64,000 nt of DNA. It comes from Collinsella sp. GTDB lineage: Bacteria > Actinomycetota > Coriobacteriia > Coriobacteriales > Coriobacteriaceae. Position 1 is the first letter of the stretch, and each line of letters opens with the position of its first letter. The translations under genes and the position numbers were made by a program. Where the stretch lies: positions 62,001 to 126,000 of the forward strand of contig DXML01000012.1 in the NCBI GenBank assembly GCA_019414205.1, given 5' to 3'. This document shows positions 1 to 10,203 of this stretch, in pieces. The notes below the pieces were generated by a model, which saw nothing but the letters and a program-made list of their open reading frames with translations, ran no database searches and was not told the origin of the DNA.

Positions 1-111
1 CGTGCCGCTAAGTTCGCCGAGGAGGCTGCCAAGCAGGCCGCAGAGGCTCCCGCAGAGGCTCCCGTCGAGGAGGCCGCTGCCGAGGCCGAGACCACCGAGG
101 CTGCTGAGTAA
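1..111 (+). CDS. C-terminal tail of an unidentified protein (partial)
   Basis: Only the last 36 codons are in the window, open from the first base in frame 1 and ending in TAA. The tail is almost entirely Ala, Glu and Pro (for example EEAAKQAAEAPAEAP), a low-complexity acidic extension that does not identify the family. It is followed by a strong hairpin terminator, so it is not co-transcribed with secA by default. In many bacteria a ribosome hibernation factor precedes secA, but nothing visible here supports that assignment. Confidence 0.7.
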   Translation, partial: RAAKFAEEAAKQAAEAPAEAPVEEAAAEAETTEAAE

Positions 112-148
112 ATAGCTCGCCGCGGAATCGCTCGCATTCATGGCATGA

Positions 149-188
149 GGGCCGTGCATCCATTTGGGTGCGCGGCCCTTTTCTTTTT
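149..188 (+). terminator. Rho-independent terminator of the upstream partial gene
   Basis: A 10-bp stem, gggccgtgca with tgcgcggccc (one G-T pair), encloses a 10-nt loop and is followed by a run of T broken by a single C. Confidence 0.85.
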
Positions 189-202
189 ATTGGTGCAAGC
201 TA

Positions 203-290
203 ACCTGTCCCTGTGGCACCAAATGGCAGAGAGACGGCGTTTGCTCAGATAAAACTTGCCAAAATAAACCTGTCCCATTGTGGCAGGTTG
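203..290. repeat. CCTGTCCC-type palindromic repeat (copy 1)
   Basis: This intergenic stretch holds two AACCTGTCCC motifs. The second lies in the loop of an inverted repeat, aacttgcca at 253-261 with tggcaggtt at 281-289. The same arrangement, with the motif aataaacctgtccc in the loop, recurs at 12458-12497. It is probably a REP-like dispersed element. No gene is supported between 112 and 418. Confidence 0.6.
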
Positions 291-418
291 GTCATAGTTA
301 TTACGTGGCGGTCGAGGTCGACCGTATAGGCCGCGCCTTGTTTGGCTAAAGTACAATCATCTGTGTTTAACTCGCCCGCAGCTGCACGGCGTGGGCGATG
401 GCCAAAAAGGAAAACCAC

Positions 419-3225
<2,807 letters not shown>

Positions 3226-3226
<1 letters not shown>

Positions 3227-4374
3227 TGGCTGAGGCTTTAGAGGTAACGCCCGCCGAGCTGGACGCGTTCGCGGACCGGCTCGGCGAGGTCGAGTCGTAT
3301 CTCCATTTGGACGAAAAGCGCACGCGTGTGACCGAGCTCGAGGCCAAAAGCGTGGCCCCCGGCTTTTGGGATGACGCCGACGCCGCTCGCGCTACCATGG
3401 AGGAGATCGCTCGCGCCAAGGAAGATATCGCTGCCGTGGATACCGCGCGCGGCGAGCTATCTGACGCCCGCGCGGCGCTTGAGCTTGCCGAGGAGATGGG
3501 CGACGACCCCGATGCCGCCGCGTTGCGCGAGGAGGCTGCCGCTACGGCAGAACGCCTGGCCCGCGCTATCGACGAGCTCGAGCTTTCGAGCTGGTTTACC
3601 GGTGAGTTCGATCACGGCGACGCGATTGTGACCATCAAGCCCGGGCAGGGCGGCCTGGAGGCACAGGACTGGACCTTCATGCTCTTTAAGATGTACATGA
3701 AGTACTGCCAGCGTCGCGGCTGGAAGGTCACCATCAACGACTGTCCCGCAGCCGAGGTCATCGGCATCGACCGCGCGACCTTTACCGTCGAGGGCAAGGA
3801 CGCATTTGGCATGCTGCGCGCCGAGGCCGGCGTCCACCGCTTGGTTCGCATTAGCCCCACCGACGACAAGAAGCGCCGCCAGACCACGTTTGCCGGCGTC
3901 GAGGTCATCCCCGTGCTACCCGATGATATCGACATCGAAATCAGTCCCGATGACATCCGCGTGGACGTGTACCACGCGAGCGGCCCGGGCGGCCAGGGCG
4001 TTAACACCACCGACTCCGCCGTGCGCGTGACGCATTTCCCCAGCGGCATTGTGGTCACCTGCCAAAACGAGCGCAGCCAGATCCAGAACAAGGCCGCGTG
4101 CATGCAGATCCTCAAGGCTCGCCTGTACGAGATTGAGCTCGAAAAGCGTGCCGAGGCCCTGGATGAGATTCGCGGACCCAAGACCACGATTGGTTTTGGC
4201 AACCAGATCCGCAGCTACGTGCTCTACCCATACCAGATGGTCAAGGATCTGCGCACGGGCGTGGAGACCAGCAATGTCGAGGCCGTTCTTGACGATGGCG
4301 ATCTGGATCCGTTTGTGATTGGCTATCACCGTTGGGCTACCGGCAACGCCGATGCGGAGGTTCCATCTGCCTAA
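3226..4374 (+). CDS. prfB: Peptide chain release factor 2 (RF2), with SPT in place of SPF
   Basis: RF2 terminates translation at UGA and UAA. The 382-residue protein has the GGQ peptidyl-hydrolysis motif (SGPGGQGVN, residues 253-260) and the RF2-type codon-recognition region VHRLVRISPTDDKKRRQTTF. Canonical RF2 has Ser-Pro-Phe there; this protein reads Ser-Pro-Thr (residues 210-212). The reading frame is continuous from ATG, so the programmed +1 frameshift that autoregulates prfB in many bacteria is absent. It directly follows secA with a one-base overlap. RF1 is excluded by overall similarity (RF1 carries PxT with different flanking residues), although the SPT tripeptide looks partly RF1-like. 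Confidence 0.95.
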
Positions 4375-4400
4375 ACCGCTCGGTTTAGGCGAGGATGAAT

Positions 4401-4463
4401 TAAAACCCTCCCAGCAGGGTGGTTTTGTATCCAGAGCAAACCCTGCGCAGGGGTGGTTTTTGT
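4401..4463 (+). terminator. Tandem imperfect hairpins after prfB
   Basis: Two neighbouring stem-loops, aaaacc...ggtttt around an agcag loop and then ccctgcgcaggg followed by tggttttt, lie just after prfB. They are plausible but not strong intrinsic terminators. Confidence 0.45.
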
Positions 4464-4500
4464 CCGGCGAATCGGTAGAATCGAATACAAGAAGAAGTTC

Positions 4501-4529
4501 AAAGCGCATCCGATGGGGTGCGCTTTTTT
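4501..4529 (+). terminator. Hairpin with T-run just upstream of the YitT gene
   Basis: aaagcgca pairs with tgcgcttt and is followed by a T-run (4523-4529). It ends only a few bases before the Shine-Dalgarno of the next gene, so it could be an attenuator as well as a terminator. Confidence 0.6.
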
Positions 4530-4541
4530 GAGGGAGGCAGC

Positions 4542-5432
4542 ATGGCATATCGTCTGGACATCAAGCGCATTCTTTCGATGAACTTCTTTCACGATCTGCC
4601 CCAGATCATGTTGGGGTGTGCCTTGGCCGCCATCGCGACCGACCTGTTTTTGATTCCCAATGGTCTTGCCGCCGGTGGCGTTACGGGCCTTGCGACTATT
4701 ATCCAGGCAGTCGGTGCGGCGCGAGGCGTGTCGCTTCCCGTTGGTATCCAGACCATTGTGATGAACGCCTTGCTGTTACTGGTCGTCATGCGCGAGGGCG
4801 GCATGTTCTACGTGGTGCAGACGGCGACGGGCTTTGTGCTGCTGGGCTTCTTTACCGACCTGTTCGCCCCGTTTGTAGCACCTCTGGCGCATGCGGACCT
4901 GATGCTTCCCGCTATGTGGGGCGGCATTATTACGGGCATCGGTTACGGTATGGTGCTGCGTGCCGGCGCCAACACCGGCGGCTCGGACACGATTGGCCAG
5001 ATCATCTCGCGTAACACCTCGCTGCCGGTGGGCTCGACCGTTATGGCAATCGATGTTGCCGTATGCGCGGCATCGGCTCCGGTCTTCTCGCTCGAAAATG
5101 CCCTGTACGCAGGACTTTCGATGGTGATTAGCGGCTATGTGATCGATGCGGTGGTCGATGGCGGCAACAAGCGTCGTATGGTACTCATCATCTCGGACAA
5201 CTTCCCCGATATCGCGGCCGACATCATGTATGGTCTGGGCCGCGGCTGCACCAAATTAAAGGCGACCGGCATGTATTCGGGCGCCGAGAAGCCGGTGATC
5301 ATGGTCATCGTGAGCCGTCGCGAGCTCAATACGCTCAAGACCATTGTGCGCGAGCGCGATCCTCATGCCATCGTGACGGTTGCCGACGTTACGGAAACCT
5401 TCGGTGAGGGCTTTAAGGACATTAACGCGTAG
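4542..5432 (+). CDS. YitT family membrane protein (DUF161 + DUF2179)
   Basis: A 296-residue integral membrane protein. The N-terminal two thirds show about five to six hydrophobic segments with Gly-rich patches typical of the YitT family (LIPNGLAAGGVTGLATI and VLRAGANTGGSDTI). The C-terminal 80 residues form the soluble DUF2179 domain (MYSGAEKPVIMVIVSRREL). Function and substrate of this family are not established. The start at 4542 has GAGGGAGG seven nt upstream and is preferred to the in-frame ATG at 4518. It stands alone between a terminator-like hairpin and the transketolase genes. Confidence 0.85.
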   Translation: MAYRLDIKRILSMNFFHDLPQIMLGCALAAIATDLFLIPNGLAAGGVTGLATIIQAVGAARGVSLPVGIQTIVMNALLLLVVMREGGMFYVVQTATGFVLLGFFTDLFAPFVAPLAHADLMLPAMWGGIITGIGYGMVLRAGANTGGSDTIGQIISRNTSLPVGSTVMAIDVAVCAASAPVFSLENALYAGLSMVISGYVIDAVVDGGNKRRMVLIISDNFPDIAADIMYGLGRGCTKLKATGMYSGAEKPVIMVIVSRRELNTLKTIVRERDPHAIVTVADVTETFGEGFKDINA

Positions 5433-5639
5433 GGTCGACCGCGTTCCATCCAAAAGACGTTCACATTGATAAACCGTTTCATCAGCGGTTCTGCCTGCTC
5501 AATTGCTCAAATAATGATAAAAAGTCTGGTAAAGCCAACAGTTTCCAGCATAATGAAGGACGTACGTGCATCGCGGCTGGGTTGAGACGACCTTCTGTGC
5601 CGTGCGCATTTTGTCTAATGAGGATGAAAGGAAGGCACA

Positions 5640-6470
5640 ATGAGCGACGAAGAGCTCAAAAAGGTTGCCAACGAGGTAAGGAAGGGCATCGTCACCGGCG
5701 TGCACGCTGCCAAGTCCGGCCATCCGGGCGGTTCGCTCGGCGCTGCCGACATCATGACCTATCTGTACTTTGAGGAAATGAACGTCGACCCGGCCGACCC
5801 CCGCAAGGCCGACCGCGATCGCTTCGTGCTTTCCAAGGGTCATTGCGCGCCTGGTCTGTACGCTGTGCTCGCCGAGCGCGGATTCTTCCCCAAGGAGGAT
5901 CTCGAGACGCTGCGCCACATCGGCAGCCACCTGCAGGGTCACCCCAACATGAACGACACCCCGGGCGTCGATATGTCCACCGGTTCGCTCGGCCAGGGCA
6001 TCTCCGCCGCCGTGGGCATGGCCGTTGCCGCCAAGCACTGGGGCGACGACTATCGCACCTACGCCCTGCTGGGCGACGGCGAGAGCGAGGAGGGCCAGGT
6101 TTGGGAGGCCGCCATGTTTGCCGGCAACCAGCAGCTTGACAACCTCTGCGTGATCGTCGACCACAACGGCCTGCAGATCGACGGCCCCGTCGAGGAGGTC
6201 AACGACCCCATGCCGCTCGCCGACAAGTTCCGCGCCTTCAAGTTCCACGTGGTGGAGCTCGCCGACGGCAACGATTTCGATCAGATCCGCGCCGCCTTTG
6301 CCGAGGCCCGCGCCACCAAGGGTCAGCCGACCGCCATCATCGCCGAGACCACCAAGGGCAAGGGCGTTTCCTTTATGGAGAACCAGGTGGGTTGGCACGG
6401 CAAGGCCCCCAACGATGAACAGTTTGAGCAGGCCATGGCAGAGCTCACGGCCGCCGGAGAGGAGCTCTAG
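5640..6470 (+). CDS. Transketolase, N-terminal (thiamine diphosphate) subunit
   Basis: This gene encodes the pyrimidine/pyrophosphate-binding half of a two-subunit transketolase, which moves two-carbon units in the non-oxidative pentose phosphate pathway. The thiamine diphosphate motif GDGESEEGQVWEAAMFAGN is present near residues 145-163, as is the substrate-site SGHPGGSL near the N-terminus and SKGHCAPGLY. At 276 residues it matches the split form. The start has GAAAGGAAGG upstream. Its TAG stop is one base before the ATG of the second subunit, so the two are co-translated. Confidence 0.93.
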   Translation: MSDEELKKVANEVRKGIVTGVHAAKSGHPGGSLGAADIMTYLYFEEMNVDPADPRKADRDRFVLSKGHCAPGLYAVLAERGFFPKEDLETLRHIGSHLQGHPNMNDTPGVDMSTGSLGQGISAAVGMAVAAKHWGDDYRTYALLGDGESEEGQVWEAAMFAGNQQLDNLCVIVDHNGLQIDGPVEEVNDPMPLADKFRAFKFHVVELADGNDFDQIRAAFAEARATKGQPTAIIAETTKGKGVSFMENQVGWHGKAPNDEQFEQAMAELTAAGEEL

Positions 6471-6471
6471 G

Positions 6472-7413
6472 ATGGCAGACGTCAAGAAAATCGCCACGCG
6501 CGTAAGCTACGGCGAGGCCCTCGTCGAGCTCGCCAACGAGCACGACGACTTCGTGGTCCTCGACGCCGACCTGGCTGCCGCCACGCAGACCGGTAAGTTT
6601 AAGGCCGCCTGCCCTGATCGTTTCTTCGATGTGGGTATCGCCGAGAGCAACCTGATGGGCGTCGCCGCCGGCATTGCGACCACCGGCCGTGTCGCCTTTG
6701 CGAGCACCTTCGCCATGTTCGCCGCCGGCCGCGCCTTTGAGCAGGTCCGCAACTCCATCGGCTACCCGCACCTTAACGTCAAGATCGGCGCCACGCACGC
6801 CGGCATCTCGGTGGGCGAGGACGGCGCCACGCACCAGTGCTGCGAGGACATCGCGCTCATGCGCGTCATCCCCGGCATGACCGTTATCGTCCCGGCCGAC
6901 GACGTGGAGGCCCGAGCCGTGACGCGCGCCGCCTACGAGTGCGACGGCCCCGTGTACATGCGCTTCGCCCGTCTGGCCTCGCCGGTCATCAACGACCCCG
7001 AGACCTATAAGTTCGAGCTGGGCCGCGGTATCGTCATGCGCGAGGGCGCTGACGTGACCATCGTCGCCTGCGGTCTGATGGTCGGCGAGGCCCTCGAGGC
7101 CGCCGAGCAGCTCGCTGCCGAGGGCATCGACGCCGAGGTCATCAACATGCACACCATCAAGCCCATCGATGCTGACCTGATCGTCAAGAGCGCCACCAAG
7201 ACCGGCCACGTCGTGACCGTCGAGGAGCACTCTGTGATCGGTGGCCTGGGCAGCGCCGTCGCTGATGTCCTGTGCGAGCAGTGCCCGACGCCACTCAAGA
7301 AGATCGGCGTCAACGACACCTTCGGCGAGTCCGGCCCGGGCGCCGAGCTCCTGCACAAGTATGGCCTGGACGCCGCCAACATCGTGGCAACCACCAAGGA
7401 GTTCTTGGCATAA
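6472..7413 (+). CDS. Transketolase, C-terminal subunit
   Basis: This is the pyrimidine-binding plus C-terminal half of the split transketolase (313 residues). It contains DVGIAESNLMGVAAGIA and the Pyr-domain motif FASTFAMFAAGRAFEQVRN, then a transketolase C-domain (VTIVACGLMVGEALEAAE; VVTVEEHSVIGGLGSAV). DXS is less likely because the partner subunit is short and transketolase-like. A strong terminator follows. Confidence 0.93.
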   Translation: MADVKKIATRVSYGEALVELANEHDDFVVLDADLAAATQTGKFKAACPDRFFDVGIAESNLMGVAAGIATTGRVAFASTFAMFAAGRAFEQVRNSIGYPHLNVKIGATHAGISVGEDGATHQCCEDIALMRVIPGMTVIVPADDVEARAVTRAAYECDGPVYMRFARLASPVINDPETYKFELGRGIVMREGADVTIVACGLMVGEALEAAEQLAAEGIDAEVINMHTIKPIDADLIVKSATKTGHVVTVEEHSVIGGLGSAVADVLCEQCPTPLKKIGVNDTFGESGPGAELLHKYGLDAANIVATTKEFLA

Positions 7414-7484
7414 GGCAAGACGGATCTCAAGGACTGCTTCGCCAGAACTATAAAGCTGCTTCGGCCAGTACTATGGAAACCCGG

Positions 7485-7517
7485 CAGGGGCGCTCTCTTG
7501 GAGAGCGCCCCTGTTTC
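7485..7517 (+). terminator. Rho-independent terminator of the transketolase operon
   Basis: A perfect 13-bp stem (caggggcgctctc with its complement) with a 3-nt ttg loop is followed by tttc. Confidence 0.85.
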
Positions 7518-7518
7518 A

Positions 7519-7583
7519 GTTGCGGTGAAATAAGGACTGATTAGGGCTTTTAACTGCTAAAACAGTCCCTATTTCACCGCAAC
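7519..7583. repeat. Inverted-repeat unit, family B copy 1 (20-25-20)
   Basis: Left arm GTTGCGGTGAAATAAGGACT (7519-7538) and right arm AGTCCCTATTTCACCGCAAC (7564-7583) are complementary except at one position and enclose exactly 25 nt. A second copy with the same arms and a 25-nt loop of different sequence lies at 21313-21377. Confidence 0.85.
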
Positions 7584-7713
7584 TTCTAAAGAGGCCGTAT
7601 CAAGCAGGATTTCTATTGGGATAAGGGCCCATCCCAACAAAGTGCAATTCAGACCCTCCCAAGCATGCATTTGCTGCACCTAATAGAAACGCGGCGACCC
7701 CTTAGTTACCGCA

Positions 7714-7836
7714 GGCCGGGCACAGGGTTACTCTCCAAATCTTTCCGCAGGACGGAGGAGCCCCTGCCGCGCGAAGCGCGCAGCGGGGACTCCGACATGT
7801 CCGAGGACGATTTGGAGAGTAACCCTGTGCCCGGCC
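7714..7836. repeat. Large structured element with perfect 28-bp inverted repeat
   Basis: Arms at 7714-7741 and 7809-7836 are perfectly complementary over 28 bp (left arm starts ggccgggcacaggg). The 67-nt interior contains a second GC-rich hairpin around gcgcgaagcgcgc. Together they would fold as one long RNA stem or a cruciform. No protein gene is supported in 7414-7940; the short ORF across the element is an artefact of the repeat. Confidence 0.85.
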
Positions 7837-7940
7837 GACGGGATCCCTAAGCACGCCATGCTTCTTATGTGCAGCAAAGCTAATGCTGCTAAAATACAAA
7901 GCGCTCATGTAGTTTAAACGCACGACGATAAGGAGCACCA

Positions 7941-9161
7941 GTGGGTAACCACTTCCGTACCTCCGGTGCGGGCGATGATGCCCCCAAGACGCAGACAGGC
8001 GTCCAGGGCAGTCGTTTCGCCACTCCGGATTCAGAGGGCCAGCCTGTTGCTCAGGCCCCCGCTCAGCCGGCAGATCAGGCACAGCCGGCATCCGATCCCT
8101 TTGCCTACAATCCCACCAGCGATGTTGCGCTTTCCGGCACGGCGGGTTTTGAGCCCGTTCAGGCTGTGAGCGCTCGCGTGGAGCAGCCTCAGGCTGGCGC
8201 CGCCGCGCCGCAGCCTAGCATGGCAGGCATTCCCGACCCCATGGCTCCTGCGACACCGGCTCCTCAGCCTGCGCAGTCTGGCCTCTTTGCCGCTATTCCC
8301 GATCCCACGCAGCCTGCTGCCCCGGTGGTCGAGAGCGATCAGGCAGCCGAGGTCGCAAGCCTCGATAACGCGCTCAACAACCCCGATTTTACGTCGGTGT
8401 TTGCGCCCATCGATCCGCAGGCCAGCCGCAAGAAGATGGCCAAGCAGGCCGGTGTCGAGCCCGTCATCCTTATGGAGCATGTCACCAAGATCTATCCGGC
8501 ACAGCCCAACAAGCCTGCACTCGACGACATCAACATTGAGATCTATCCGGGCGAGTTCGTCTTCCTGGTCGGTCACTCCGGCTCGGGTAAGACCACGCTG
8601 CTGTCGACGCTCAACCGCGACGTCAAGCCGACGAGCGGTCGCATCCTGGTTGCCGGTCAGGACCTCATGAAGATCAAGAACCGCAAGGTTCCGTTCCTGC
8701 GCCGCCAGATTGGCGCCGTGTTCCAGGACTTTAAGCTCCTGCCGCAAAAAACCGCCTACGAAAACGTGGCGTTTGCCCTGCAGTGCATCGGCAAGCCCAA
8801 GGGCGTCATTCGCAGCCAGGTGCCCGAGGTGCTGCGTCTGGTCGGTCTGGCCGATCAGATGGACTCGCTACCCGACCAGCTTTCCGGTGGCGAGCAGCAG
8901 CGCGTTGCCGTCGCCCGCGCTATGGTCAACCGTCCGCCGCTGCTGATCTGCGACGAGCCGACGGGCAACCTCGACCCGGCGATCTCGCTGGGCATCATGA
9001 AGCTGCTCGAGCGTATTAACCGCACCGGCACCACCGTGATCGTCGCCACGCACGACCGCGAGATGGTCGATAGCATGCACCGTCGCGTGATCGCCCTCGA
9101 GGGCGGCCACGTTATCCGCGACCAGGAGAGGGGAGGTTACGGCAACTATGGCACCAACTAA
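7941..9161 (+). CDS. ftsE: Cell division ATP-binding protein FtsE with long N-terminal extension
   Basis: FtsE is the ATPase of the FtsEX complex, which drives peptidoglycan hydrolases at the division septum. The ABC domain begins near residue 175: Walker A GHSGSGKTT (211-219), signature LSGGEQQRVAVARA, Walker B LLICDEPTGNLD, then the H-loop ATHD. The first 170 or so residues are an unusual Ala/Pro/Gln-rich, apparently disordered extension; ordinary FtsE proteins are about 230 residues, this one is 406. Start is GTG with AAGGAGCACC upstream. The stop overlaps ftsX by 14 bases. Confidence 0.93.
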   Translation: MGNHFRTSGAGDDAPKTQTGVQGSRFATPDSEGQPVAQAPAQPADQAQPASDPFAYNPTSDVALSGTAGFEPVQAVSARVEQPQAGAAAPQPSMAGIPDPMAPATPAPQPAQSGLFAAIPDPTQPAAPVVESDQAAEVASLDNALNNPDFTSVFAPIDPQASRKKMAKQAGVEPVILMEHVTKIYPAQPNKPALDDINIEIYPGEFVFLVGHSGSGKTTLLSTLNRDVKPTSGRILVAGQDLMKIKNRKVPFLRRQIGAVFQDFKLLPQKTAYENVAFALQCIGKPKGVIRSQVPEVLRLVGLADQMDSLPDQLSGGEQQRVAVARAMVNRPPLLICDEPTGNLDPAISLGIMKLLERINRTGTTVIVATHDREMVDSMHRRVIALEGGHVIRDQERGGYGNYGTN

Positions 9162-10068
9162 CGTGGGCTACTCCTTCAAAGAGGCAATCAGCCACTTCTT
9201 CCGTAACTGGACTACCTCGCTCGGCGCCGTCATCACGATCTTCCTTTCGCTGTTTATCATCGGCCTGTTCATCATGGGCTCCGCGATGCTGAACTCCGTG
9301 ATCGGCACCGTCGAGGATCAGGTTGTCATCAACGCGTTCATTAGCGATGACGCCGATCAGGCCGATGTTCAGGCTTTTGAGGCCGAGCTTAAGACGTGGA
9401 ATAACGTCAAGTCCGTGACCTATAAGGACAAGGACGACGCGCTGGCCGAGTATACGAGCAAGATGTCGGGCAACGCCGACGCCACCATGAGCGCGCTCGA
9501 CGGCCAAAACCCGCTGCCGGCTTCGTTTGCAATTGAGATGGACGATCCGTCCAAGGTCGAGAGCACGGCCCAGAAGCTCAAGAAGAACGCCGACTTCCAG
9601 AAGATCGCGGATGACGGCGACGTCAACGCGAGCGTGCTGTACGGCCAGGAGGAAGTGAGCCGCCTGTTCCAGGTGACCAACTACATCCGCATCGCCGCCG
9701 TGGTGCTCGTTGGCCTTCTGACCTTTATCGCATTCATCTTCATCAACAACACGATTCGCCTGTCCATCACGGCGCGTCGTCGTGAGATTGCGATTATGCG
9801 TCTGGTCGGCGCCAGCAACGGCTTCATTCGCGGCCCGTTTATCACCGAGGGCGTACTGCAGGCCATTTTGGGCTCGCTGCTTTCCATCGGCGTTCTGGAG
9901 CTGCTGCGCAATCTGATGATTCCGCGTTTGCAGGAGAGCATCGGCTGGATGTCGTTTGCCCTGCCGATGCAGTACTACCTGGTGACCTATGCTGCGCTGA
10001 TTCTGGTCGGTGTGATTATCGGTCTCTTTGGTTCTGCCATAGCCATGCGCCGCTACCTGCGCGTGTAG
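9148..10068 (+). CDS. ftsX: Cell division permease-like protein FtsX
   Basis: The membrane partner of FtsE (306 residues). Four hydrophobic segments are visible: one near residues 22-48, followed by a large extracellular loop (about 50-170, including the FtsX_ECD region with MDDPSKVESTAQKLKKN), and three more in the C-terminal half that form the FtsX domain (RLSITARRREIAIMRLVGAS). It starts inside the end of ftsE and so is translationally coupled to it. A terminator follows. Confidence 0.93.
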   Translation: MAPTNVGYSFKEAISHFFRNWTTSLGAVITIFLSLFIIGLFIMGSAMLNSVIGTVEDQVVINAFISDDADQADVQAFEAELKTWNNVKSVTYKDKDDALAEYTSKMSGNADATMSALDGQNPLPASFAIEMDDPSKVESTAQKLKKNADFQKIADDGDVNASVLYGQEEVSRLFQVTNYIRIAAVVLVGLLTFIAFIFINNTIRLSITARRREIAIMRLVGASNGFIRGPFITEGVLQAILGSLLSIGVLELLRNLMIPRLQESIGWMSFALPMQYYLVTYAALILVGVIIGLFGSAIAMRRYLRV

Positions 10069-10093
10069 GCATGCCTGGAATTCATCCCTTCCA

Positions 10094-10126
10094 ACGGGTC
10101 GTCTCTTATGGGGCGGCCCGTTTTTT
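10094..10126 (+). terminator. Terminator of ftsEX
   Basis: acgggtcg pairs with cggcccgt across a 12-nt loop and a TTTTTT tract follows. Confidence 0.8.
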
Positions 10127-10203
10127 GATCCCAAGGGAACGGCAGGAAAGCGAATCATTTGGGTAGACTCTTTGGAGTTCGTCATCGATAGCAAGGAGGC
10201 GCC

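Noticed and set aside
7665..7850. Short ORF across the 28-bp inverted repeat
   Set aside because: Its codons are dictated by the palindrome and it lacks a ribosome binding site.
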